Notes under the pieces: model-generated | Databases searched by the model: none | What the model was told of the DNA's origin: nothing | Seen by the model: only the letters and a program-made list of their open reading frames with translations | Source of the DNA: Acinetobacter sp. | Lineage (GTDB): Bacteria; Pseudomonadota; Gammaproteobacteria; Pseudomonadales; Moraxellaceae | DNA: 64,000 nt | Reading direction: 5' to 3' | Assembly (NCBI GenBank): GCA_031277915.1 | Contig: JAITLL010000034.1 | Coordinates: 62,001 to 126,000 of the forward strand | Position numbers and translations under genes: made by a program | In this document: positions 42,363-51,664 of the stretch, piece by piece | Layout of the letters: each line of letters begins with the position of its first letter | How positions within the stretch are numbered: position 1 is the first letter of the stretch

Positions 42363-45302
42363 ATGACTGTAGATGTCACTGAAACCATTTCTCAAACTGT
42401 TCACCCTGCGTTTCAGTTGCTACGTCAGCACCATGTTGAAGCATTAGATATTTTAGTGTCTGAATATAAGCATAAAGTCACAGGTGCGGTGCATTATCAC
42501 TTGGCGACTGATTATGATGAAAATGTATTCCTTGTTGCGTTCAGAACACAACCTATGGACTCTAAAGGAACAGCACATATTTTAGAGCATACTGCTTTAT
42601 GTGGTTCTGAAAAGTTTCCTGTTCGTGACCCATTCTTTTTAATGATTCGCCGTTCATTAAATACATTTATGAACGCGTTTACAGCAGCAGATTGGACAGC
42701 ATATCCGTTTGCAACTCAAAATAAGAAAGATTTCCAAAACTTACTCTCTGTTTATCTTGATGCAGCTTTCTCTGCAAACTTGAATCCTCTTGATTTTGCT
42801 CAAGAAGGTATTCGCATTGAACTTGAAAATGATCAGCCTGTATATAAAGGCGTAGTTTTTAACGAAATGAAAGGTGCGATGAGTGCACCGTCTGATCAGC
42901 TTTATCACCAGTTGGCTCATCATTTATTTCCTGAAACTACATATCACTACAACTCGGGTGGTGATCCAAAAGACATTCCTGATTTAACGTATGAACAGTT
43001 AGTTGAATTTTATAAAACTCATTACCATCCAAGTAATGCGGTATTTATGACCTTTGGTAACCAAACTGCGTATGAGTTACAAGAGCAATTTGAAAAACTA
43101 GCTCTACATAAGTTTGCTGCGGGTACAACTTTATACTCAAAACCAGAAAAACGTTTAACGGCACCTGTTGAAGTGACAGAAAACTATGCTGTTGATGGCG
43201 ATGATTTAAAAGATAAAACTTACCATGTATTGTCTTGGTTATTACCACAAGCGAGTGATATCAAACTCCGTCTAGGTATGCGTTTGGTAGAAGGTGTTTT
43301 ACTAGAAAACTCAGCTTCACCACTTCGTCATTATTTAGAAACTTGTGGTTATGCTCAGTCGACTGGACCTTTAATGGGCGTAGATGACAGTAATTTTGAA
43401 ATGACCTTCTATTGTGGCATTCAAGGTTCAAATCCTGAGCATGCAGAAAGCTTTAGAGCTGGTGTTTTAAATATTCTACGTGAAGTGGCTGCAAAACCAA
43501 TTGATTCGGCTTTGGTTGATGCGATTTTGCATCAAATCGAGTTGCATCAACGTGAAATTAATGGTGACGGTACACCATATGGCTTAAGCCTAATCTTAAA
43601 CGGTTTAAGTGGTGCTATCCACCATAATGACCCAATTCAAATTTGGGATGTCGATAGTGCCATTGCTCAGGTCAAAGAAGAACTACAAGACCCAATGTGG
43701 TTATCTAACTTGATTCAATCGCATTTGCTGGATAATCCGCACCGTGTACAAATGACTTTAGTACCTGATGCAACCAAGTCAGTAAAAGAGCAAGAAGCTG
43801 AAAAAGCACGTTTAGCTGCGATTGGTGAAAAACTCACTGCAGAAGACAAAGCAGAGATCGTTGCTAAAACTAAAGCATTACAAGAGCGTCAAGATACACC
43901 AGACAATCTTGAGTTGTTACCAAAAGTAGGTCTAGAAGACGTTCCTGCTGACTTGCATATTGTACAAGGTCAATTGCGTGAAATTATCTGTAATCGAATG
44001 GATACACCGTTGAATTTGTATCATGCCGGAACGAATGGCATTTACTATCAACAAGTACTCATTCAGATTCCTGATGATGTTGTTAGCTCACCATATTTCA
44101 ATTTGCTCTCTATTTTAATGGGTGAAGTTGGTGCAGGTGAGTATGACTATCTTGAACTACAAAACTTACAAACAGCTGTAAGTGGTGGTTTAGGAATGGG
44201 GGCTTCGTTACGCAGTAAAGTTGATGATAAAGATAAAATTAGTGCTTGGTTAACTTTAACGACAAAATCTTTAACTCAGAAGTTCGATGCAATTCATTTA
44301 TTAAAATTAGCATTTGAACAGCTACGCTTTGATGAAAAAGAGCGAATTATTGAGTTGTTGCAACAACGTAAGACGCGCTGGCAGTCTCGTTTGTCGGGTG
44401 CTGGTCATAGCTATGCGATGCAGATCGCTTCTCGTAACATGAGTGCATTAGCTCAACGTGACTATCAAAACACTGGTTTGGGTGCATTGAACTGGTTAGG
44501 CGAGCTTGTGACTAAAATTACGCAAGATGCTGCTGCTTATGATGGGCTAATTACTGAGTTGAAGCGTATTCATACCAAATTATTGCAAGCGCCTAAACAG
44601 TTCTTGTTGGTATGTGAAGAGCATCAGTCTGAGCGTTTGGTTGAAGAAATCCAAAATGTCTGGGATAAACTGAATGTTGATTCAACAACTAGTGAACTAA
44701 CTGAAGTTGCTCAAGAAAATACGAATGAACATGAGGCATGGGTAATTCAGGCTAATGTTCAGTTCTGTGCATCTGCATATCAAGCTGTTGACGTATCTCA
44801 TCCAGATGCGGCACCTTTAATGGTATTGGCAGCATATTTGCGTAATGGTTTCTTGCACAGTGCTATTCGTGAAAAAGGTGGTGCTTATGGTGGTGGTGCT
44901 AGCTATGATGGAAATGCTTGTTCATTCCGTTTCTTTAGTTATCGTGACCCACGTTTAGCTGAGACGTTTAAAGACTTTGAAGCGAGTGTACAATGGTTAT
45001 TAAATACAGAGCAACAACCTCATCAGCTTGAAGAAGCAATTCTAGGTTTGGTGGCAAGTATGGATAAACCGGGTTCACCAGCAGGTGAAGCAATTACAGC
45101 TTGCTATGCATTGTTACATGCTAGAACACCAACTTTCCGCCGTACCTTACGTGAAAGACTATTACATGTAACTTTAGAAGATTTACAGCGTGTTGCGCGT
45201 CAATATTTAATTGAACAAACACCTGTGAAAGCTGTCGTTGCACCTTTTGCAAAACGTGATGAATTGCAACAACTGGGCTTTACCATTCAACAAGTTAATT
45301 AA
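42363..45302 (+). CDS. M16 family metallopeptidase, presequence protease (PreP)-like
   Basis: A 979-residue zinc protease of the insulinase M16C type. The inverted zinc motif HILEH is at residues 72-76 and the distal Glu is in VVFNEMKGAMS. PreP-like proteins digest short peptides in a closed chamber. There is no signal peptide, so it is cytoplasmic. Open frame extends 24 codons upstream, but AGGAGATC before the ATG at 42363 fixes the start. It is followed 20 bases later by pldA. Confidence 0.9.
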   Translation: MTVDVTETISQTVHPAFQLLRQHHVEALDILVSEYKHKVTGAVHYHLATDYDENVFLVAFRTQPMDSKGTAHILEHTALCGSEKFPVRDPFFLMIRRSLNTFMNAFTAADWTAYPFATQNKKDFQNLLSVYLDAAFSANLNPLDFAQEGIRIELENDQPVYKGVVFNEMKGAMSAPSDQLYHQLAHHLFPETTYHYNSGGDPKDIPDLTYEQLVEFYKTHYHPSNAVFMTFGNQTAYELQEQFEKLALHKFAAGTTLYSKPEKRLTAPVEVTENYAVDGDDLKDKTYHVLSWLLPQASDIKLRLGMRLVEGVLLENSASPLRHYLETCGYAQSTGPLMGVDDSNFEMTFYCGIQGSNPEHAESFRAGVLNILREVAAKPIDSALVDAILHQIELHQREINGDGTPYGLSLILNGLSGAIHHNDPIQIWDVDSAIAQVKEELQDPMWLSNLIQSHLLDNPHRVQMTLVPDATKSVKEQEAEKARLAAIGEKLTAEDKAEIVAKTKALQERQDTPDNLELLPKVGLEDVPADLHIVQGQLREIICNRMDTPLNLYHAGTNGIYYQQVLIQIPDDVVSSPYFNLLSILMGEVGAGEYDYLELQNLQTAVSGGLGMGASLRSKVDDKDKISAWLTLTTKSLTQKFDAIHLLKLAFEQLRFDEKERIIELLQQRKTRWQSRLSGAGHSYAMQIASRNMSALAQRDYQNTGLGALNWLGELVTKITQDAAAYDGLITELKRIHTKLLQAPKQFLLVCEEHQSERLVEEIQNVWDKLNVDSTTSELTEVAQENTNEHEAWVIQANVQFCASAYQAVDVSHPDAAPLMVLAAYLRNGFLHSAIREKGGAYGGGASYDGNACSFRFFSYRDPRLAETFKDFEASVQWLLNTEQQPHQLEEAILGLVASMDKPGSPAGEAITACYALLHARTPTFRRTLRERLLHVTLEDLQRVARQYLIEQTPVKAVVAPFAKRDELQQLGFTIQQVN

Positions 45303-45322
45303 AATAAAAATTGGAGATGAAT

Positions 45323-46474
45323 ATGGCGTTCAGACAATTTGAACGCACATCATTACAGCTAAGTATGGGAACTCTGCTTAGCTGTTTATGTGCGTCGGTG
45401 GTATATGCTGACACCTTAGCCCCTGTAAAACCTGCGACCGTAGATGCATGTGTTGCCCTTGCTTCAAATGCCGATCGCCTAGCTTGTTATGACTCTGTCT
45501 TTAAACCATCGGAGTTACCAGTTGTTCAAGCCGCAGCAGTGCCAGAGCCTGTTAAAAAAGTTGATCAGCCTGCTGTTCAACCTGAAACATTTAAAGAGAA
45601 GGTTGTAGATACGGTTAGTAATATTAAAATAATAGGGAAGGCTCCAAAAATTGAACCTACTACTTCTTTGCTAGATCAACGATGGGAGTTGTCTGAAAAA
45701 AGTAAACTGGGTGTCTGGAACATCCGTGCTTATCAGCCGGTCTATTTGCTGCCTGTATTTTGGACTAGTGATAAAAATGAATTTCCAAGTAGCCCAAACC
45801 CCAATAACACCGTTAAAGAAGCTCAAGATCTGAAATCGACGGAGACTAAATTTCAGATTTCTTTAAAAACTAAAGCTTGGGAAAATATTTTTGGCAATAA
45901 TGGTGATTTGTGGGTGGGTTATACACAATCATCACGTTGGCAGACTTTTAACGCTAAAGAGTCTCGTCCTTTCCGTGAAACGAATTATGAGCCTGAAGCA
46001 AGCTTAATGTTTAGAACAAATTACGAGCTGCTTGGATTGGATGGTCGTTTACTTGGTGTGACTTTAAATCACCAATCAAATGGTCGTTCAGATCCGTTAT
46101 CTCGTAGCTGGAACCGTGTCATCTTTAATGTAGGGTTAGAGCGTGGTAACTTTGCCGTAATGCTTCGTCCTTGGGTGCGTATTAATGAAGCTGCCAAAGA
46201 TGATAACAATCCTGATATTGAAGATTATGTTGGACGTGGCGATTTGACTGCTTTTTATAAGTGGAAAGATAATGATTTCTCGTTAATGTTGCGTCATTCT
46301 TTAAAAGGTGGGGACGACTCTCATGGTGCAGTTCAGTTTGACTGGGCTTTTCCAATTAATGGTAAATTGCGTGGTCATTTCCAGTTATTTAATGGGTATG
46401 GGGAAAGCTTGATTGACTATAACCACCGTGCAACTTATGCAGGTTTGGGTGTTTCACTCATGAACTGGTATTAA
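45323..46474 (+). CDS. pldA: Outer-membrane phospholipase A
   Basis: OMPLA, an outer-membrane calcium-dependent phospholipase of 383 residues. A signal peptide (about 30 residues), a Pro/Val-rich periplasmic linker with two Cys (ACVALA, RLACY), then the 12-stranded barrel. The active-site motif NHQSNGRSDPLSRSWNR carries the His-Ser pair and the Asn. GGAG seven bases before the ATG at 45323 decides between three near starts. It helps keep outer-membrane asymmetry. Confidence 0.92.
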   Translation: MAFRQFERTSLQLSMGTLLSCLCASVVYADTLAPVKPATVDACVALASNADRLACYDSVFKPSELPVVQAAAVPEPVKKVDQPAVQPETFKEKVVDTVSNIKIIGKAPKIEPTTSLLDQRWELSEKSKLGVWNIRAYQPVYLLPVFWTSDKNEFPSSPNPNNTVKEAQDLKSTETKFQISLKTKAWENIFGNNGDLWVGYTQSSRWQTFNAKESRPFRETNYEPEASLMFRTNYELLGLDGRLLGVTLNHQSNGRSDPLSRSWNRVIFNVGLERGNFAVMLRPWVRINEAAKDDNNPDIEDYVGRGDLTAFYKWKDNDFSLMLRHSLKGGDDSHGAVQFDWAFPINGKLRGHFQLFNGYGESLIDYNHRATYAGLGVSLMNWY

Positions 46475-46483
46475 AGTTCACTA

Positions 46484-46514
46484 AAAAAATGCCGCTGTAG
46501 AAGCGGCATTTTTT
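46484..46514. terminator. Bidirectional terminator pldA / ktrB
   Basis: ATGCCGC/GCGGCAT stem with A and T runs on each side. It touches the ktrB stop codon. Confidence 0.88.
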
Positions 46515-47850
46515 AACCAATTTGAATGTTGGCTTGAGGGTGTTTGAGACGGCTTTTTTTAGGGGTCGCAATTAAATATGCAAGTGTTAAAGGACCCAAG
46601 CGACCAGCAAACATAAGTAAGCTTAAGATAAACAGACTACCATTGTGTAAATCTGGTGTAATACCACGGGAAAGCCCAACTGTGCAGGCTGCCGACACCA
46701 CTTCAAATAATAAGTTCATAAAGTCAGCTTTAGGTTCTAAAAGCAAAAGAATAAAGAACCCAATAAATATAAGTATGCTGGTAATCGCAGTAACAGCGAG
46801 AGCTTTATAAGTGGTTTCATGAGAAACAGAATGATTGAAGACTCTAATTTCATCTGTACGTCTTAAAAAGGAAAGTACGCTTAAAACCAATATCGCAAAG
46901 GTACCAACCTTTATACCACCAGCAGTACTCAATGAGCCTCCGCCAATAAACATGAGGAGCATCATCAGCAAAGAGCTACTATTAGTCATTGCACCAGTAT
47001 CAATGGTGTTAAACCCTGAAGAGCGTGGAACAGTTGCTTGGAACCAAGCATGTAAAGCTTGATCGCCTATATTCAGCATTCCTAGCGTATGAGGATTTTG
47101 TGCTTCTAAAGCCCAAATTAAGATAAACGCCACTACATTAATAATGGCAATAGTCGTAAGGATGAGTTTGCTATTCGGACTTAGTTTTTTCCACTTTTTA
47201 TTCTGCTTAATATCCATCAGAACTAAAAAACCAAGCCCACCTAAGATATAAAGTACACTCACTGTGAGGCAAATTACATAGTTATTTTGGAATCCCATTA
47301 AACTATTATTAAATAATGAGAAACCTGCATTGTTAAAGGAAGAGATACTATAAAAAATTGCATAATACAAACCGCGAGCAAAACCAAAAGCTGGTGTGAA
47401 TGCAGTCGTTAGAATTATTGCTCCAATCAACTCAAAAAGAAGGGTATAGGTTACAACGCCTTTTGCAACAAAAGTCACTTTTGAGAGGCTGGTTTGACCA
47501 AGGCTGTCTTGAGCCATCATTTGCTGCTTAAGGCCAAGTTTAGGCGACAAACTTAATGCGGCCAAAATAGCAAAAGTCATGAAACCTAAACCACCTGACT
47601 GAATCAGTAATAAAATAATAACTTGACCGAAAAGTGTAAAAGATTGATGAATATTTAAAACAGATAACCCCGTAATGGTGACCGCTGAGGTTGCTGTAAA
47701 TAAGGCATCCATCCAGCTTACATGTCCGTTGTTGGCAATAGGAAGCTTAAGCAATAATGTACCAAAGACAATAAAGCCCAAAAAACCGAGCGCTAACAGA
47801 GAAGGAGGGCTTAAATTTAGTGTTTTATGTGGCTTAGGTTTAAGAGACAT
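46513..47850 (-). CDS. ktrB: Potassium uptake protein KtrB (TrkH family)
   Basis: A 445-residue ion-conducting subunit of a Ktr-type potassium uptake system. It has about eight membrane helices and four pore-loop repeats with the glycine filter positions (TSAVTITGLS, SSFNNAGFSLF, PRSSGFNTID, VSAACTVGLSRG). It lies 18 bases after ktrA, which encodes the cytosolic ring. Sodium coupling is usual for the family. Confidence 0.92.
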   Translation of the reverse strand: MSLKPKPHKTLNLSPPSLLALGFLGFIVFGTLLLKLPIANNGHVSWMDALFTATSAVTITGLSVLNIHQSFTLFGQVIILLLIQSGGLGFMTFAILAALSLSPKLGLKQQMMAQDSLGQTSLSKVTFVAKGVVTYTLLFELIGAIILTTAFTPAFGFARGLYYAIFYSISSFNNAGFSLFNNSLMGFQNNYVICLTVSVLYILGGLGFLVLMDIKQNKKWKKLSPNSKLILTTIAIINVVAFILIWALEAQNPHTLGMLNIGDQALHAWFQATVPRSSGFNTIDTGAMTNSSSLLMMLLMFIGGGSLSTAGGIKVGTFAILVLSVLSFLRRTDEIRVFNHSVSHETTYKALAVTAITSILIFIGFFILLLLEPKADFMNLLFEVVSAACTVGLSRGITPDLHNGSLFILSLLMFAGRLGPLTLAYLIATPKKSRLKHPQANIQIG

Positions 47851-47868
47851 ATTTTCTAGTTCGTTTTC

Positions 47869-48519
47869 TTATAAGAAACAATGTGAGAGTTTTTTAAGTT
47901 GCTGTAAATGACCTTCTAAAATAAGAATATCATGCGTTTGTAAGGTGAAAGTCTCTTCAGTTTCAAATAAAATCTGCTGCTGTCGTTTTACAAGTAAGGT
48001 TTTAACTTGTGGTGCTTGCTGCATAATTCCATACAAATTAATGCCATTTAATTTTTCGGGAATATTGATTTTTACAATATAGTGATCATCATCTAAAGAC
48101 ATATAACGACTTACCATTGGGTAGTTTAATGCTTGTGCAACACGTACTCCCATGTCTTCTTCAGGATGAATAATTTTATTGATATTGAGATGAGACAAAA
48201 TTGTATGGTGAGCTTTAGTTTTTGCTTTTACCCAAATTTTGTCGATACCAAGATTTTTTAAATTAAGTACACATAAGATACTGGCTTCGATATCTTCACC
48301 AATTGCAACAACAACCGCATCACAATTTTGAATGTTTAATTCATCCAATACATGTTCATCTGTAGCATCGGCAATGACAGCATGAGTTAAAACATCGGCA
48401 AGGTTCTCAACATTTTTTTTGACTGTATCAATGCCAATAACATCATGATTTAATTTTGTGAGTTCTTGAGCAACTGTTGCTCCGAAGCTTCCTAAGCCAA
48501 TGACCGCGAACTGTGCCAT
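47869..48519 (-). CDS. ktrA: Potassium uptake regulator KtrA (TrkA-N/TrkA-C)
   Basis: The cytosolic RCK subunit of KtrAB, 216 residues. The N-terminal Rossmann motif is VIGLGSFGATVA with an acidic end at strand 2 (VIGID), so it binds NAD(H) or ATP/ADP. The TrkA-C domain covers about 135-215. The open frame extends 38 codons upstream, but AAGG eight bases before the ATG at 48519 and the family N-terminus MAQFAVIGLG decide the start. Confidence 0.92.
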   Translation of the reverse strand: MAQFAVIGLGSFGATVAQELTKLNHDVIGIDTVKKNVENLADVLTHAVIADATDEHVLDELNIQNCDAVVVAIGEDIEASILCVLNLKNLGIDKIWVKAKTKAHHTILSHLNINKIIHPEEDMGVRVAQALNYPMVSRYMSLDDDHYIVKINIPEKLNGINLYGIMQQAPQVKTLLVKRQQQILFETEETFTLQTHDILILEGHLQQLKKLSHCFL

Positions 48520-48619
48520 AAATAACCTTTTATACTTAATTAGGGCTTTATTTTTAATGATATTTTCTTTGAGATAAAGAGAAGCAATGTAAATATAATA
48601 GTTATTAAGCTTAAATGAT

Positions 48620-48649
48620 AAAAAAGCCGACAAAATTGTCAGCTTTTTT
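48620..48649 (-). terminator. Terminator of ilvA
   Basis: AAAAAGC-GACAA/TTGTC-GCTTTTTT with one internal mismatch, directly after the ilvA stop on the minus strand. Confidence 0.75.
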
Positions 48650-48663
48650 ATTAAAATCAGAGA

Positions 48664-50205
48664 TTATTTTAAGAAACGCTTATAGCCAACATTGTCAGTA
48701 ATTTCTGCATATGGATAGCTAATTTGTTCAAGAGTTTCAATTAAACCATCTGGGTTTTGTTTTGCATCTGTCGCTTGTAGACCAACTAATACACGACCTT
48801 CAGCAGCGCCATGGTTACGGTAATGGAAGAGTGTAATGTTATGCGTTGGGCCTAAACGGGTTAAGAAGGTGAGTAGTGCACCTGGACGTTCAGGGAACTC
48901 GACACGGAACAGTCTTTCATTATCTAGATTGGCATGGCCACCAATCAAGTAACGAATATGTAATTTAGCAACTTCATCATCAGATAAATCATCTACAACA
49001 TAATTTTGCTGTTTCAGTTGTTCTAAAATTTCATGGCGTTCAGCATCACCGCCTTTTAAGCTAATACCCACAAAAACTTGTGCTTCTTCTGTGTTATTTG
49101 CACGGTAGTTAAATTCAGTAATATTACGACCTTGCAAGGCACGGCAGAAACCTAAGAATGCGCCTTTTTCCTCAGAAAGAGTCACCGCATAAATTGCTTC
49201 ACGTTGCTCACCAAGTTCCGTACGTTCCGCGATATAACGTAAGCGGTCAAAGTTCATATTGGCACCACAAACAATTGATACCATGTTTTTGCCACTAATT
49301 TTATGTTCAGCGACATATTTTTTAATACCAGCGAGTGCCATCGCACCTGATGGCTCAACAATGCTGCGGTTTTCATCAAAAGTATCTTTAATTGCAGCAC
49401 AAATCTCATCTGTATTTACAGTGACAATGTCAGATTCAACAATTGGGCCAGAATTATCAGATTTACGTAAACGAACGATATCAAATGGTAGTGCACCAAT
49501 TTGAGCGACTGCTGTTCCGTCTGCAAATAAGCCAACATGAGGTAAAATAACACGCTCATTTGCTTCTAAAGCTGCTTTTAAGCATGCAGACTCTTCATAT
49601 TCAACACCAATGATTTTTACATGCGGAGCAACTTCACCTAAGTAAGCGGCTACACCTGCAATTAAGCCACCACCACCAACAGCAACGAAAACATATTCTA
49701 CATCGCGCCATTGGCGTAAAATTTCATTTGCAATGGTGCCTTGGCCTGCAATAACAAGCTCATCATCATAAGGTGGAACAAAAACTAATCCTTCTGCTTC
49801 AGCGCGTTGCTGAGCGTATTTATTCGCGATATCAAAGCTATCACCATGCAATACAACTTGACCACCTAAGCGTTTAACTGCTTGAACCTTAATATCAGGG
49901 GTTGTACTTGGCATGACAATAATTGCAGGAATTCCTAAGCGTTGACCAGACAAAGCTACGCCTTGTGCATGGTTACCTGCAGATGCACAAATCACACCAC
50001 GTTCAAGTTGTTCTTTCGGTAGTTGGCTAATGCGGTTATAAGCACCGCGTAATTTAAAAGAAAAAACGGGTTGTAAATCTTCACGCTTAAAACGAATTGT
50101 ATTATTTAATTTTTGACTAATTCGTGGAGCTGCTTCGAGAGGTGTTTCAATTGCAACATCATAAACCGTTGCTTGTAAAATTTGTCGTACCACACGAGAC
50201 AGCAT
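48664..50205 (-). CDS. ilvA: Threonine ammonia-lyase (threonine deaminase), biosynthetic
   Basis: PLP enzyme that deaminates threonine to 2-oxobutyrate, the first step to isoleucine. The PLP lysine is in FSFKLRGAYN (about residue 53 from the upstream ATG). The C-terminal part (about 330-515) has two ACT-like regulatory domains that give feedback inhibition by isoleucine. GGGAAG six bases before the ATG at 50205 favours that start over the ATG at 50211. It is monocistronic and divergent from rpiA. Confidence 0.95.
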   Translation of the reverse strand: MLSRVVRQILQATVYDVAIETPLEAAPRISQKLNNTIRFKREDLQPVFSFKLRGAYNRISQLPKEQLERGVICASAGNHAQGVALSGQRLGIPAIIVMPSTTPDIKVQAVKRLGGQVVLHGDSFDIANKYAQQRAEAEGLVFVPPYDDELVIAGQGTIANEILRQWRDVEYVFVAVGGGGLIAGVAAYLGEVAPHVKIIGVEYEESACLKAALEANERVILPHVGLFADGTAVAQIGALPFDIVRLRKSDNSGPIVESDIVTVNTDEICAAIKDTFDENRSIVEPSGAMALAGIKKYVAEHKISGKNMVSIVCGANMNFDRLRYIAERTELGEQREAIYAVTLSEEKGAFLGFCRALQGRNITEFNYRANNTEEAQVFVGISLKGGDAERHEILEQLKQQNYVVDDLSDDEVAKLHIRYLIGGHANLDNERLFRVEFPERPGALLTFLTRLGPTHNITLFHYRNHGAAEGRVLVGLQATDAKQNPDGLIETLEQISYPYAEITDNVGYKRFLK

Positions 50206-50312
50206 GTTCATCTTCCCTATAACAGTTTAAAATAGAAAATTATTGTAGCAAACCATTGTGCATTTGCGCCGTTTATTGGTGCATAAATGTCAAAAAATAG
50301 TTGAGTGATGTA

Positions 50313-50984
50313 ATGAGCCTATATGCAACCCAAGATGAAAAGAAACAAGCTGCTGCGAAAGCTGCTTTAAAACACTTACCCAAAGGTGGCATTTTAGGGG
50401 TAGGAACTGGAAGTACGGTAAATTTTCTAATTGATTTATTACCTGAATTACAACTAGAAGCGGCAGTAGCAAGTTCTCAAGCAACAGCAGACCGTCTTAA
50501 AAAACTAGGCATCGAAGTTGTAGACATGAACCATGTAGGTAGCCTTGATGCCTATGTTGATGGTGCAGATGAAATTGACCGTCATATGCATATGATTAAA
50601 GGCGGTGGTGCAGCTTTAACTCGTGAAAAAATTGTAGCCTCAATTGCGAGAAAATTTGTATGTATCGTTGATGATTCGAAATGGGTTGATCAACTTGGAC
50701 GTGATTTCCCGTTACCAGTCGAAGTTATTCCAATGGCGCGCTCTGCTGTAGCTCGTAAATTGGTCAGTTTAGGTGGAGATCCGGTTTACCGTGAAGGTGT
50801 GCTAACAGATAACGGTAATGTTATTTTGGATGTATTTAATTTAAATATCTTAAACGCAATTGATTTGGAAAAAACGATCAATAATATCCCGGGTGTTGTG
50901 ACTAACGGTATTTTTGCATTAAACCCTGCAACCATTGCAATTGTTGCGACAAATAATGGTATTGAAGAGCGTACTGCACAGTAA
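50313..50984 (+). CDS. rpiA: Ribose-5-phosphate isomerase A
   Basis: Interconverts ribose-5-phosphate and ribulose-5-phosphate in the pentose phosphate pathway. 223 residues from the ATG at 50313. The [15 protein letters not shown] phosphate site, DGADEID and [12 protein letters not shown] motifs are intact. A TTG four codons upstream is an unlikely start. Its TAA overlaps the next gene start (TAATG), so the YgjP-like protease gene is translationally coupled. Confidence 0.96.
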   Translation: MSLYATQDEKKQAAAKAALKHLPKGGILGVGTGSTVNFLIDLLPELQLEAAVASSQATADRLKKLGIEVVDMNHVGSLDAYVDGADEIDRHMHMIKGGGAALTREKIVASIARKFVCIVDDSKWVDQLGRDFPLPVEVIPMARSAVARKLVSLGGDPVYREGVLTDNGNVILDVFNLNILNAIDLEKTINNIPGVVTNGIFALNPATIAIVATNNGIEERTAQ

Positions 50985-51664
50985 TGTCTGTGGAAATGCC
51001 AGAAATTAAAATTGTTCGTCACGTAAGGGCAAGAAAATTGCGCTTACGTGTTGAGCCTGCGTCTATACGACTGACTGTGCCGTTATTTTGCAGTAAGAAG
51101 CAAATTCAGCAGTTTTTAGCGCAGTCGGAACAATGGTTAATCGAGACGTGGGATAAGCAAAATCAAGCTCAATCTGCCTCGTTTGAAATTCCTTCGGAAA
51201 TTTATTTTTTTAACCAAGAACAACCATTTCAAATTGTTGTACAAAAGCAACATCGTATTTTTCAGTTTGATTGGGAAAATCATCGTTTATTGATTAAAGA
51301 CCAACAAGCTTACCAAGCTTTACAAAATGCCGTGATTGCTTATGCCAAGCAAGAGTTACCACTTCTTTTATCAGAACTGAGTCAAAAAACACGGCTGAGT
51401 TATGCAGAGTGCGCAATTCGACGTCCTAAAACACGTTGGGGCAGCTGTAGTAGTCAGCATAATATTATGTTGCATGCAGGATTAGTGCTTATGCCTGTTC
51501 AAATTACGCGGTATGTATGTATTCATGAGCTAGCACACACCAAACACTTCGATCATAGTCCTGCATTTTGGGCCGAAGTTGCTAAGTTCGACCCTAACTA
51601 TATACAGCATCGCAGACAACTAAAGGGTAATCCATTGCCTGCGTGGTGGTATGTCACAGTTTAA
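50984..51664 (+). CDS. YgjP-like metallopeptidase domain protein
   Basis: A 226-residue protein of the YgjP/M48-like metallopeptidase family. The zinc motif is HELAH followed by a third ligand in HSPAFW, and RRPKTRWGSCSSQHNIMLHAGL is the typical segment before it. Such proteins are cytoplasmic; the E. coli relative is called UTP pyrophosphatase in some annotations, so activity is uncertain. The start overlaps the rpiA stop by one base. Its last bases overlap the convergent lipoprotein gene end by four bases. Confidence 0.85.
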   Translation: MSVEMPEIKIVRHVRARKLRLRVEPASIRLTVPLFCSKKQIQQFLAQSEQWLIETWDKQNQAQSASFEIPSEIYFFNQEQPFQIVVQKQHRIFQFDWENHRLLIKDQQAYQALQNAVIAYAKQELPLLLSELSQKTRLSYAECAIRRPKTRWGSCSSQHNIMLHAGLVLMPVQITRYVCIHELAHTKHFDHSPAFWAEVAKFDPNYIQHRRQLKGNPLPAWWYVTV